NCBI RefSeq assembly: GCF_038002225.1
Contig: NZ_JBBOCA010000001.1
Span: forward strand, 4,526,001 to 4,590,000
DNA: 64,000 nt
Reading direction: 5' to 3'
Source: Paenibacillus sp. FSL R7-0204
GTDB lineage: Bacteria > Bacillota > Bacilli > Paenibacillales > Paenibacillaceae
A program made the position numbers and the translations under genes. Below the pieces are notes generated by a model. It was not told the DNA's origin, did not search any database, and was given only the letters and a program-made list of their open reading frames with translations. This document shows positions 43,927 to 51,430 of the stretch, piece by piece; position 1 is the first letter of the stretch, and each line of letters starts with the position of its first letter.

Positions 43927-44364
43927 TTACTTGCGCCTGCGGCGTTTCTTGGACAGCTTCATGCGCCGGGAATGTCGCAGCCAGGAATAGTATCGCTTGA
44001 GATCCCGGAGCTGCGGAGTCACCGATATTTTGCCCAGAAAAGATACGATTACCATGACATACAGCGGCTCTCCGGAGAGGGCCGTGACGCCCTCAAGCTG
44101 CCTGAAATCAACCACGATCACCGTATCATTATCGATCAGATAGGCATTATAATCACTGTTCGAGTAAGGCCTCAGCCGGTTCTGCTTCAGGGCCTGCCAG
44201 ATCCAGGCGGTCACCTCCACATTTCCGCTGTCCTCAGCAGCTACCCAGTCCGCATAACGGCTCTTGGCATGCCGGGTCAGCACGATGTCGGCAATCCCGT
44301 AGTTATTCAGCATGATATGGAAGGGTTCGTGCACCCCCCACCAGTCCATCCCCTTGCCCTGCAT
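43927..44364 (-). CDS. hypothetical protein with basic C terminus
   Basis: About 145 residues, not assigned to a family with confidence. Visible features: an N-terminal segment rich in aromatic residues (MDWWGVHEPFHIMLNNYG), a stretch TRHAKSRYADW, then alternating beta-like segments (NDTVIVVDFRQLEG, PLYVMVIVSFLG) and a C-terminal run of Arg and Lys (RRMKLSKKRRRRK). The H-x-x-x-R-Y pattern with following strands faintly recalls DUF4258/RelE-like folds, but no antitoxin partner is adjacent. Start chosen at 44364 (GGAG about 10 bases upstream); 44370 is possible. It has its own terminator. Confidence 0.65.
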   Translation of the reverse strand: MQGKGMDWWGVHEPFHIMLNNYGIADIVLTRHAKSRYADWVAAEDSGNVEVTAWIWQALKQNRLRPYSNSDYNAYLIDNDTVIVVDFRQLEGVTALSGEPLYVMVIVSFLGKISVTPQLRDLKRYYSWLRHSRRMKLSKKRRRRK

Positions 44365-44482
44365 AGTCATCACACTCCACGTAAAAAGGGTCTTGGCATG
44401 CTCTTATTGTTGTCAATCTTACCGCATTGACGACCGTTGTTCAAGCATACCGCCATCCCCGGGAGAGTTACATGGCGAAACC

Positions 44483-45451
44483 TCAGCTGCCCGTCCGGTG
44501 CATACTGATATCGCTGTCATCGACATAGCTGCTGCCTCTGATCATTTTGCAGCTTTTTTTGAAGCGGGCCGCCTCTACAGACAGCTCCTCAATGGAAGCA
44601 AACCGGCGGCTGCGGTTCGTAACCACGGCAATCGAGATCGAGACCAGCGGGATCTCCTCCAGTTGTCCCGAACGGCTCTCGGTCAGCACATATTTCTGGG
44701 CCAGATGTCCGGCATGATAGAAATCCTTAACCGCCGTATCGAACGCCGCGATGATGCTTCTGCAGCATTCCTCGTAGTGATAATCGCTGATAAAAATAAT
44801 AAAATCATCCCCGCCGATGTGCCCCAGGAATCCGTTCATCCGCAGCGCCTCATGCTTCAGCAGCTCCGCAGTGGACTGAATCATACGGTCGCCTTCCTTG
44901 AAACCGTAGGTGTCGTTGTACGCCTTGAAATGGTCAAGATCGATGTAGAGTACACTGAATTCATCCTGCAGCAGCGTCTTCACCATCCACTCAGTAATGC
45001 TGATATTCCCCGGGAGCCCTGTTAACGGATTCAGGAAGCTGGCGGCCACCGCCTGAATCTCCGCGAAGTTAAGCAGCAGATCCCGTACGCTAACCGCTCC
45101 GAACAGGGCCTTCTCATGAGTCACGATCACATAGTCGTACAGATTCTCTTCCTGCCTCGACATCGCCTGCCTGCTTACCTCAATAATCGGCGTGTTATAG
45201 TCTACCACCAGCGGATTTTTGTCCATCACCAGTTCCACAGGTCTGCCCATATAGAGCGTATACCCGTACAGCGTACCTATTTTCTGATAAAAGCTGATCC
45301 TCATAATTAATCCGGCAGTCCGCCCGTTTTCCGTTACGGCTACGCCTTGGAGCTGGGGATTGCTTTTGAAAATCTGGTCCACAAACCCGCATTTGTGATG
45401 AATCGAAATGTCCGGGATTTGTTCAGCGATTTCACCGATCTGCAGAAACAT
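44483..45451 (-). CDS. CBS-pair and GGDEF domain diguanylate cyclase
   Basis: About 322 residues. Residues about 20-150 form a CBS-pair-like sensor (VAVTENGRTAGLIMRISFYQ, VVDYNTPIIEVSRQAM, DYVIVTHEKALFGAVSVRD). The GGDEF domain follows the linker NPLTGLPGN, with VLYIDLDHFKAYNDTYG and the active-site variant GGDDF near residue 212. The I-site is not obvious. It probably makes cyclic-di-GMP under control of a ligand or partner bound by the CBS part. GGGAGGG lies seven bases before the ATG at 45451. It overlaps the 3' end of the upstream EAL gene by 20 bases, so synthesis and breakdown enzymes are coupled. Confidence 0.9.
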   Translation of the reverse strand: MFLQIGEIAEQIPDISIHHKCGFVDQIFKSNPQLQGVAVTENGRTAGLIMRISFYQKIGTLYGYTLYMGRPVELVMDKNPLVVDYNTPIIEVSRQAMSRQEENLYDYVIVTHEKALFGAVSVRDLLLNFAEIQAVAASFLNPLTGLPGNISITEWMVKTLLQDEFSVLYIDLDHFKAYNDTYGFKEGDRMIQSTAELLKHEALRMNGFLGHIGGDDFIIFISDYHYEECCRSIIAAFDTAVKDFYHAGHLAQKYVLTESRSGQLEEIPLVSISIAVVTNRSRRFASIEELSVEAARFKKSCKMIRGSSYVDDSDISMHRTGS

Positions 45452-46340
45452 GCTTACACCCTCCCTTGACTGGATACTGGAGCACCGGAGACGAAAGCGC
45501 TCCACGCTCAGGCCGATGAGCCGGTCTTCCGAGCGCGTAGCCCTGACCATATTCCACACCCGCCATCTGTAAAAAATGCAGCTCGGGCGCAGTCTCAATC
45601 CCCTCGGCGATCACCCGGGTAGAGGCACGGTCAGCATATTCCCGGACCAGTCCCAGCAGTTCCTGCTGCTCCCGGCTGGTATGGATTCCCCTGATCAGGG
45701 ACTTGTCCAGCTTGATGAATTCCGGCTTCAGATAGACCAGCGTCTTGAGACTGTTGTAGCCGGAGCCGGCATCATCCACTGCAATGCGGAAGCCCTGCTC
45801 CCGGTAATGGGACAGCACCTTTTCAAACCGGACATAATCCAGCACCGCCTGACGCTCTGTCAGCTCGAAGACGATCCGCTCCGGCGCGAGCCCCAGCTCC
45901 TTCAGATAGGCCAGGGTCTCTCCGCTCTTGTGGCGGGGGTCATACAGCACACCGGGCTGCGCATTCACGAACAGCAGCTTCCCGTTCCCGGCCTCTGCCT
46001 CCGGCAGCCGCTCCATGTACCGGGATAGCGACATTCTCCGGCAATACTGCTCAAAGCGGAACATCTGATCCGTCCGCCCCGCAAAATCATAAAAATGCTC
46101 CGTGCTCGGAAACTGCGGCGAAGCGGGCGGCCGGTTCAGCGCCTCATGTCCCAGTGTCTCCCCGGTCCGCAAATGCAGAATGGGCTGAAAATACGTATCC
46201 AGCAATTCATGCTCCATAATATCAAGTAGCACAGCTAATCTGCCCAGCTCCTGAACCTCATCCCTGAATCTCCCGCTCATATACCTAAGATATTGCGGCA
46301 GGGCCGCAAGCTTGCGGGACAGGGTCCCTGTCTTATTCAT
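45432..46340 (-). CDS. EAL domain cyclic-di-GMP phosphodiesterase
   Basis: A 302-residue protein, nearly all EAL domain after an N-terminal helix. Catalytic elements look intact: EAL at 66-68 (GHEALNR), LFVNAQP with the metal-ligand Asn, ELTERQ, IAVDDAGSGYNS (DDFGTG-type loop), FIKLDKSLI with the catalytic Lys, AEGIET and GQGYALGRP. It should hydrolyse c-di-GMP to pGpG. No membrane segment or sensor domain is seen; regulation may come from the overlapping CBS-GGDEF partner. First gene of the pair. Confidence 0.9.
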   Translation of the reverse strand: MNKTGTLSRKLAALPQYLRYMSGRFRDEVQELGRLAVLLDIMEHELLDTYFQPILHLRTGETLGHEALNRPPASPQFPSTEHFYDFAGRTDQMFRFEQYCRRMSLSRYMERLPEAEAGNGKLLFVNAQPGVLYDPRHKSGETLAYLKELGLAPERIVFELTERQAVLDYVRFEKVLSHYREQGFRIAVDDAGSGYNSLKTLVYLKPEFIKLDKSLIRGIHTSREQQELLGLVREYADRASTRVIAEGIETAPELHFLQMAGVEYGQGYALGRPAHRPERGALSSPVLQYPVKGGCKHVSADR

Positions 46341-46466
46341 CTAATCCCCCGTATACTTGTCTTCGTGAATTCAATAACTTCTCTTCAGCATAGATTGGAA
46401 TTATTAAGCAGGGATAAACTTCGGGACGGGGCATTGCCTTCTGCGCATTTTTTTGTCATTAACGAC

Positions 46467-47717
46467 TTATTTCGACAATACTCCCGCCCGGTTAATCGTA
46501 TAGAGCACAGGGATCGCCGCTCCAATGAGGATCACCCCCATGAATGCCGGTGCAGCCGGTCCCAGTAACACGTAGAGCTGTCCTCCAACCAGAGGCCCAA
46601 TCATTCTCGCCAGTGCCTGAATCGATTGACTGCCCCCTTGAACCCGTCCCTGCTCGCCCGCAGCGGCAGATTTGGACAGCATTCCGTTGAACGAAGGCCC
46701 GAAGACCGAATCGCCGAAGCCGAAGATAAACATCCCTGCGATAAAAAGAGGATAAAAGGCGAGCAAGGCCGACAACGCAAACAGGACGTAGCCAACAATT
46801 TCCGAGACCATTCCAAGGAGGGCTATTTGCCTGTCAGTGTATCTTTTCAAAAGCTTCGGCATAATGAATCCTTGGGACAGGATATCCTGCAAGCCCATGA
46901 TGGAGAACATCACTCCAATGATAACCGGCTTCCAGCTGAAATTATCCAGCGTGAACTGTGAAAAAATAGCCTGGAATGATCCATTCGGTATCCACAGCAG
47001 GAACGCGGAGACAAACAGCCTGTTAAGGTTCTTCATGGACAGCAGGTTCGCAAGCTGCGAGAAGGGATTCAGCCTGACTAAGGGGATTACCTTCAGTCTC
47101 TTACTTTTCTCAAGACTCTCCGGCATGAACAGGAAGCCATAACCCACATTCAGTAGTGTTACGGCTGCGCCAGCATACATGGGCACCGAATACCCGAACT
47201 TTGCCAGCAGCCCGCCCATAGACGGACCGATAATAGTTCCCGCCCCTACCACCGCGCTCACCCAGCCGAAGTACTTGGTCCGTTGCTCCGGCGGAAGAAT
47301 GTCTGCAAAATAAGCGAAGATTGTACCGATGCTCCCGCCTGTGATCCCTTCAATGATCCGCCCGGCGAACAGCACCCATAAAGCCCCTCCAAGGCCAAAT
47401 ATGAAGTAACCGGCAGCAGAACCCAGCAAGCATAGCAGAAGCAGCGGACGTCGTCCGTATTTATCACTCAGCGCACCCAGCACAGGCGCCGCGCAGAACA
47501 GGCAGGCCGCATACGCTGAAGTCAGCAGGGTAACCATCACCGCTTGTTTTCCGGGATCGCTAATGTAAGGCTGGACAAGAAACGGAACCACAGGAGCTAT
47601 GATGCTGAAGCCTATTCCGCATAAAAATACTGAGATTAGACCGAATATAAGCGCGTGTTTATCTACTTTTGGTTCTGAAGATTGATCTTGATGGTGAGCA
47701 GGTCTGAATGTGGACAT
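46467..47717 (-). CDS. MFS multidrug transporter (TetA/NorA-type, 12 TM)
   Basis: A 416-residue protein with 12 predicted membrane segments. Motif A in the first half reads GALSDKYGRRPLLLL, motif C-like GPSMGGLLAKFG is near helix 5, and the second half starts around SMKNLNRLFVSAFLLW. This fits drug/H+ antiporters of the DHA1 family; the substrate is unknown. The ATG at 47717 has AAGGAG nine bases upstream. Two palindromes lie directly before it and the MarR regulator gene is upstream, so it is probably repressed by that protein (inference). Confidence 0.9.
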   Translation of the reverse strand: MSTFRPAHHQDQSSEPKVDKHALIFGLISVFLCGIGFSIIAPVVPFLVQPYISDPGKQAVMVTLLTSAYAACLFCAAPVLGALSDKYGRRPLLLLCLLGSAAGYFIFGLGGALWVLFAGRIIEGITGGSIGTIFAYFADILPPEQRTKYFGWVSAVVGAGTIIGPSMGGLLAKFGYSVPMYAGAAVTLLNVGYGFLFMPESLEKSKRLKVIPLVRLNPFSQLANLLSMKNLNRLFVSAFLLWIPNGSFQAIFSQFTLDNFSWKPVIIGVMFSIMGLQDILSQGFIMPKLLKRYTDRQIALLGMVSEIVGYVLFALSALLAFYPLFIAGMFIFGFGDSVFGPSFNGMLSKSAAAGEQGRVQGGSQSIQALARMIGPLVGGQLYVLLGPAAPAFMGVILIGAAIPVLYTINRAGVLSK

Positions 47718-47744
47718 GTATCTTCTCTCCTTAGAGTTTATTAT

Positions 47745-47762
47745 TTGTTTCCTAAGAAACAA
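47745..47762. promoter_or_regulatory. operator palindrome 1 for the MarR regulator
   Basis: TTGTTTC-CTAA-GAAACAA, perfect seven-base arms, 28 bases before the MFS start codon. Shares the TTGTTTC core with operator 2. Confidence 0.7.
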
Positions 47763-47778
47763 TATCATCCTAACACAC

Positions 47779-47800
47779 TTTTGATTCCGAGGAAACAAAA
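47779..47800. promoter_or_regulatory. operator palindrome 2 for the MarR regulator
   Basis: TTTTGATTCC-GA-GGAAACAAAA, ten-base arms with one mismatch. Centre-to-centre distance to operator 1 is about 36 bases, so both face nearly the same side of the helix less a half turn; the promoter probably lies between or across them. Confidence 0.7.
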
Positions 47801-47810
47801 TATCAAGCAT

Positions 47811-47831
47811 AAAAAAACACCCTGCCGGGTG
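47811..47831 (-). terminator. intrinsic terminator after the MarR gene
   Basis: On the minus strand CACCC-GGCA-GGGTG then seven T residues. It separates marR from the MFS promoter region. Confidence 0.85.
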
Positions 47832-47876
47832 AAGGTAGCTCTGCCTGAACTATTATGCCTAAAGTATATAGGGGAA

Positions 47877-48356
47877 TCAATCTTCTTCCGTGCCGTCCTC
47901 CAGCTCCTGCTTCTTAATCTCTTCATCCAAGTGCCTATTGTACTTCTCCATGAAGCTGAGCATACCGGCATACTGGCTGTCGGTCACCTGCTCAAACACA
48001 GGTCTGTCCCGCTCCCGGAACTCACGGTGCAATTCGTCATGGATCTGATATACAGCCATCCCTTGAACAGTAAGTCTGAAATAGATTTCCTTCTGATTGT
48101 CCGGTTTCTGGTAGCTCTCGATAAGCCCCTTGTGCAGGAGCTTCCGTGTAATCTTGCTGATCGCCCCCCTAGTCATGTACAAGGCCTCTGCAAGCTTGGT
48201 CACGTTCGCGTCTGCATGTGTTCCGATGTATTCAATACAGTGCACCTCGGAGGGTTTATTGCCCTTAAGACTAATCTCCATCTTCGACTTGTTCAGCCAG
48301 TTCATCTTATTGAATAATTCCCGGAAGGCGGTTAAGACCTGTTCCTCTTTGTTCAT
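47877..48356 (-). CDS. MarR family transcriptional regulator
   Basis: A 159-residue winged-helix protein. The DNA-binding core is VTKLAEALYMTRGAISKITRKLLHKGLIESYQ, followed by the wing (PDNQKEIYFRLTVQG) and a C-terminal dimerisation helix. SEVHCIEYIG is a usual MarR feature. It most likely represses the downstream MFS gene through the two palindromes at 47745 and 47779. AGGGGG lies eight bases before the ATG. Its leader carries repeat copy B and a 23-bp hairpin. Confidence 0.9.
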   Translation of the reverse strand: MNKEEQVLTAFRELFNKMNWLNKSKMEISLKGNKPSEVHCIEYIGTHADANVTKLAEALYMTRGAISKITRKLLHKGLIESYQKPDNQKEIYFRLTVQGMAVYQIHDELHREFRERDRPVFEQVTDSQYAGMLSFMEKYNRHLDEEIKKQELEDGTEED

Positions 48357-48370
48357 TGCTGGTCCCCCTC

Positions 48371-48417
48371 AAGTGGAAACGGCTTTGCCGTCCTTTAATA
48401 GGACGGTACCGTTTCGG
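48371..48417 (+). repeat. intergenic palindromic repeat, copy B
   Basis: GAAACGG-CTTT-GCCGTCC, loop, GGACGG-TA-CCGTTTC. The first 25 bases are identical to copy C at 58630-58606 on the minus strand. It lies 15 bases upstream of the marR start codon. Confidence 0.8.
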
Positions 48418-48419
48418 CG

Positions 48420-48473
48420 AGAAATAGAAGGATAATGTATAGCGTGTAACCTATACATTATCCTTCTATTTCT
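48420..48473. repeat. perfect 23-bp inverted repeat (long hairpin)
   Basis: Arms at 48420-48442 and 48451-48473 (starting AGAAATAGAAGG, ending CCTTCTATTTCT) pair perfectly around an eight-base loop. It directly abuts copy B of the palindromic repeat. There is no T run following it on either strand, so it is not a standard terminator. Confidence 0.9.
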
Positions 48474-48501
48474 AAAAAAACAGACGCCAGCGGCGTCTGT
48501 C
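48474..48501 (-). terminator. intrinsic terminator after ylbG
   Basis: On the minus strand ACAGACGCC-GCT-GGCGTCTGT followed by seven T residues. Confidence 0.93.
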
Positions 48502-48522
48502 TAAATAACCTTTATCCCTGAA

Positions 48523-48786
48523 CTACAGACCGTAGTACTTGGACTTGTCCGGTCCGTTGCTGGTATATTCCGTCTTCAGTTCATTGCGGTACGAACGCTC
48601 AATCTTGCGCACATATGAAAGTCTGCGGACATTCTTCATGACTTCCTCGGCGCGCTCCGCATTGACGTACATTACCGCATAGTGCATTTTACGGGAAACG
48701 TAGTGCAGTGTGCCGTACTTCTCCAGGTTGCGCGCCGCCTTGACGTCGCTAACCCATACAATATAACCTGTCCGTTCCGCAAACAT
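48523..48786 (-). CDS. ylbG: YlbG family protein (UPF0298)
   Basis: An 87-residue protein matching the UPF0298 family: RTGYIVWVSDVKAARNLEKY, then LHYVSRKMHYAVMYVN and VRRLSYVRKIERS. Function is unknown; the gene usually sits beside ylbF, as here (42 bases downstream). GGAGG lies a few bases before the ATG. Confidence 0.92.
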   Translation of the reverse strand: MFAERTGYIVWVSDVKAARNLEKYGTLHYVSRKMHYAVMYVNAERAEEVMKNVRRLSYVRKIERSYRNELKTEYTSNGPDKSKYYGL

Positions 48787-48828
48787 AAGCTCCTCCGCCT
48801 CTCTTTCTCTATCTCCTTACGGGTCAGC

Positions 48829-49266
48829 TTATCCGCAGGAACATTTGCCGCCGCTGCCGCATCCGCCTTTGGGGGACGGGTCGTTACCGGGAACCTTAAT
48901 GCTGTCCGAGACCGAGAATGCGATCGCCTCAGACATGGAATGAAGAATATCATCCAGCGTCTTCTCAGCATTCTTGAACCGGACCACCGCTTCGAACTGC
49001 TCCAGTTCCCGCTCTACAGCCTCAACCTCATCCTTGGCCGAGTGATAGTTCGGGTGAAAATGACCAAACCGCTGTGTCTCGTCAAACAGCTCCTTCTTGC
49101 CTTGCAGCCGTTTGATCATGGCCTGGATTTCGGGATGGTTATCCACCTGTCCCTTCCAGTATAGGTAATCCGACACTTCTGCGGATTGATTAATCATATC
49201 GCCTAATTCATAGGCGTATGTCAGCACTTCGGCCATATCGACCGTATTTAATTCCGCTACGCTCAT
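48829..49266 (-). CDS. ylbF: YlbF family regulator (RicF-like)
   Basis: About 145 residues, mostly helical: VDMAEVLTYAYELGDMINQS, YWKGQVDNHPEIQAMIKRLQ and the central FDETQRFGHFHPNYHSA. The C terminus is Cys-rich (CGSGGKCSCG; Cys136, 142 and 144). In B. subtilis YlbF (RicF) joins YmcA and YaaT in a complex with Fe-S clusters that controls RNase Y-dependent mRNA maturation, biofilm, competence and sporulation; the C-terminal cysteines are cluster ligands there. The ribosome site is weak (AAAGAG). Coupled to ylbG. Confidence 0.9.
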   Translation of the reverse strand: MSVAELNTVDMAEVLTYAYELGDMINQSAEVSDYLYWKGQVDNHPEIQAMIKRLQGKKELFDETQRFGHFHPNYHSAKDEVEAVERELEQFEAVVRFKNAEKTLDDILHSMSEAIAFSVSDSIKVPGNDPSPKGGCGSGGKCSCG

Positions 49267-49312
49267 GAACTTCAACTCTTTTCTGCATTTAATGTTCTAC
49301 CGCAGCGATAGA

Positions 49313-51430
49313 CTACCTTATCATAACATATCCGCCCGCCTCAGCAGAAGAAGAATTTCTGTACCTGAGCGGATGCAGCAGCTGAATTTCCTGCCAGTCT
49401 TCCGCTGCGAGCTCTATCTCCTCTGCCGTCTCCGTCCCCGGAAGCAGCAGAATGCCCCGCACCTTCCATGGACGTCCGTTGATCCGCTCTGGAATGAAAT
49501 CCGCCGCCTTGCCCCCGTAAGAGAGCCGGACCTTGATTCCCCAGCTTAGGGCCTGCTCCATTACCTTTTGCGCTGTGGTGACATGATACTGCCTCCACTG
49601 GTTGAACCACATCTGCGGCACGGCCTCCTCACCCGGCAGCTCCAGCATAGGGGGGCCGCTGCTGTCCAGCGGCAGGAGCTTCGGGGACGGTCCCGTTCCC
49701 AGCAGGCCCCGTTCCCCGGCTGCGGCAGGAAGCACGTAACGCTGCCCTGACCCGGACAATTCAAACAGCTGGGGATAGGGGGCAGGCCCGTTCAGTTCCC
49801 TTGCCCTTACGGACGGCGCCAGACCGGCGGCGGCAAGCTCCTTGCGCAGCTGCCCGGCAGCCTCCGGCCGGACGATGAAGTGGAGCGGGCCGATCCGGGT
49901 AACAATATCCTGCAGCCGGGGATGGGCGGCGATTATCTCGCTCTCCTGCTCTCCGGCGCAGGACAGCAGAAGAACCTCCGCCAGCTCAGTCCGCCCGATC
50001 GCTCTGGCCCACTGCCGGAGCGCCAGTAGGGCCTGCTCCGGCAATCCTCCGGCGGCATGGGCGTTCAGCCAGGAGATCACCTCACCCGGAGCGAAGCCCT
50101 GGTCCGCTGCCGCCTCCAGCCGCTCCCGGGTCAACCGGAAGCTCCAGAGATCCTCGTGATGTATTAGCTCCGCACACCCGGCCAAGGTCCAACGCACCGT
50201 ATAAGAGACCTCCGGCGGAACCAGCACCTCAAAATCCGGCTGGACAATGAAACCGGGGGATGCAGAAGCCAGTGCTTGCGGCAGGGAACTCCGCGCGGCT
50301 TCAGCTGCTACGGGGCTCTGCGGGCTGAGGACGGTATCTTGGGCTTCGGCGGCGCTGTCTAGAATTCCTTGGCTATTGGCGGACATGGTTGGGTTGCTAC
50401 TAGCTGTTTCCGGGACACTGTCTGCTTCCTCTCCCCCCTCTTGATGCTGCAGGGTTGTTCCTAGACTACATTCCGTTAGCTTCGGTTTCACTGCCTTCCA
50501 GCGGAAGCACGCCTCCCCTTCCGCTGAAAATCCCAGCTCACACCAGCCAAAGGCGGCCAGAAGGCAAATCCAGGCATGTGCTGCCTGTTTAAGCTCTGAG
50601 TCTGAATCTGAGTCAGACCCTGCCGTTTCCGGTACAAGCTGCTCCCCGGCAAGACCATTCTGTCTCATCCAGCTTAGAACAGGCGCTACTGCAAACCACT
50701 TGTCCGGCCAAAACTCCGTTACCGAAAGCAAGTGTCTGAAATGCTGCTCTTCAGGCAGCGGAGCACCATAACGGCTGATGATCAAGGTATAGAGCGTATC
50801 CGTCATCTCTTGTGCGGTAAGAGCCAACCAGCGTTGCAGCATTGGTCTGTCTACTACATACCCGCTGTTGTCGCGGGTAATCAACCCTAGTACGCTCAGC
50901 AGATCAATGATTAATGTAACCGGCAGCGGATAGCTCTGGTGACCTGCGGAGGACTCAAGCAAGGCCAGATACTCCTCAGGTATGGACAACCTTCCGGCTA
51001 ACCGGCTAAGCTGCTTCTTATGTATCACTCCCTTAGATGTCAGAGGCAGACCTTCCTGGGCTATGAACAGCAGGCCTTGAAATATCTCCCCTGCCAGCTC
51101 TGAACACGCCGCATGCTTAACCTGGACTGCCCCCTCCACCTGTTCCTGCGGGCAGTCCGCCCAGAAGCTCCTCAGGATCAAGGGATACTGCTGCTGCGGA
51201 ATCTGATACAGCCGCTCGCCCCATACCTTTTGCCGCAGCTCCAGCATCCCTGTGTGAAGCAGTTCCTTCAGGGCCAGCATCTGCTCGGCCCTGCACAGGA
51301 GTTCAGGCCGCAGACGCTCTACAGAATCCGCTGTACATGGCGAAGCCGCATGCTCTGCCGCTATCCGCAGCAGTACTTCACAGGCGTCCGAAGACAGTCT
51401 GCTAATATCATCTGCCGGTTCCAGTTCCAT
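49313..51430 (-). CDS. helicase-associated (Helicase_C_3) protein, partner of the XPB helicase
   Basis: A 705-residue protein. The helicase-associated domain starts near residue 393 (PGFIVQPDFEVLVPPEVSY, then LAGCAELIHHEDLWSFRLTR and APGEVISWL), which is the conserved part; around it are helical winged-helix-like segments, and a low-complexity Ser/Ala/Glu linker lies near 330-390. There are no ATPase motifs. The gene follows the XPB-type helicase with a one-base overlap (TGATG). The same pair exists in mycobacteria (Rv0861c and Rv0862c). Its function is unknown; a role with the helicase in DNA repair is inference. Confidence 0.82.
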   Translation of the reverse strand: MELEPADDISRLSSDACEVLLRIAAEHAASPCTADSVERLRPELLCRAEQMLALKELLHTGMLELRQKVWGERLYQIPQQQYPLILRSFWADCPQEQVEGAVQVKHAACSELAGEIFQGLLFIAQEGLPLTSKGVIHKKQLSRLAGRLSIPEEYLALLESSAGHQSYPLPVTLIIDLLSVLGLITRDNSGYVVDRPMLQRWLALTAQEMTDTLYTLIISRYGAPLPEEQHFRHLLSVTEFWPDKWFAVAPVLSWMRQNGLAGEQLVPETAGSDSDSDSELKQAAHAWICLLAAFGWCELGFSAEGEACFRWKAVKPKLTECSLGTTLQHQEGGEEADSVPETASSNPTMSANSQGILDSAAEAQDTVLSPQSPVAAEAARSSLPQALASASPGFIVQPDFEVLVPPEVSYTVRWTLAGCAELIHHEDLWSFRLTRERLEAAADQGFAPGEVISWLNAHAAGGLPEQALLALRQWARAIGRTELAEVLLLSCAGEQESEIIAAHPRLQDIVTRIGPLHFIVRPEAAGQLRKELAAAGLAPSVRARELNGPAPYPQLFELSGSGQRYVLPAAAGERGLLGTGPSPKLLPLDSSGPPMLELPGEEAVPQMWFNQWRQYHVTTAQKVMEQALSWGIKVRLSYGGKAADFIPERINGRPWKVRGILLLPGTETAEEIELAAEDWQEIQLLHPLRYRNSSSAEAGGYVMIR

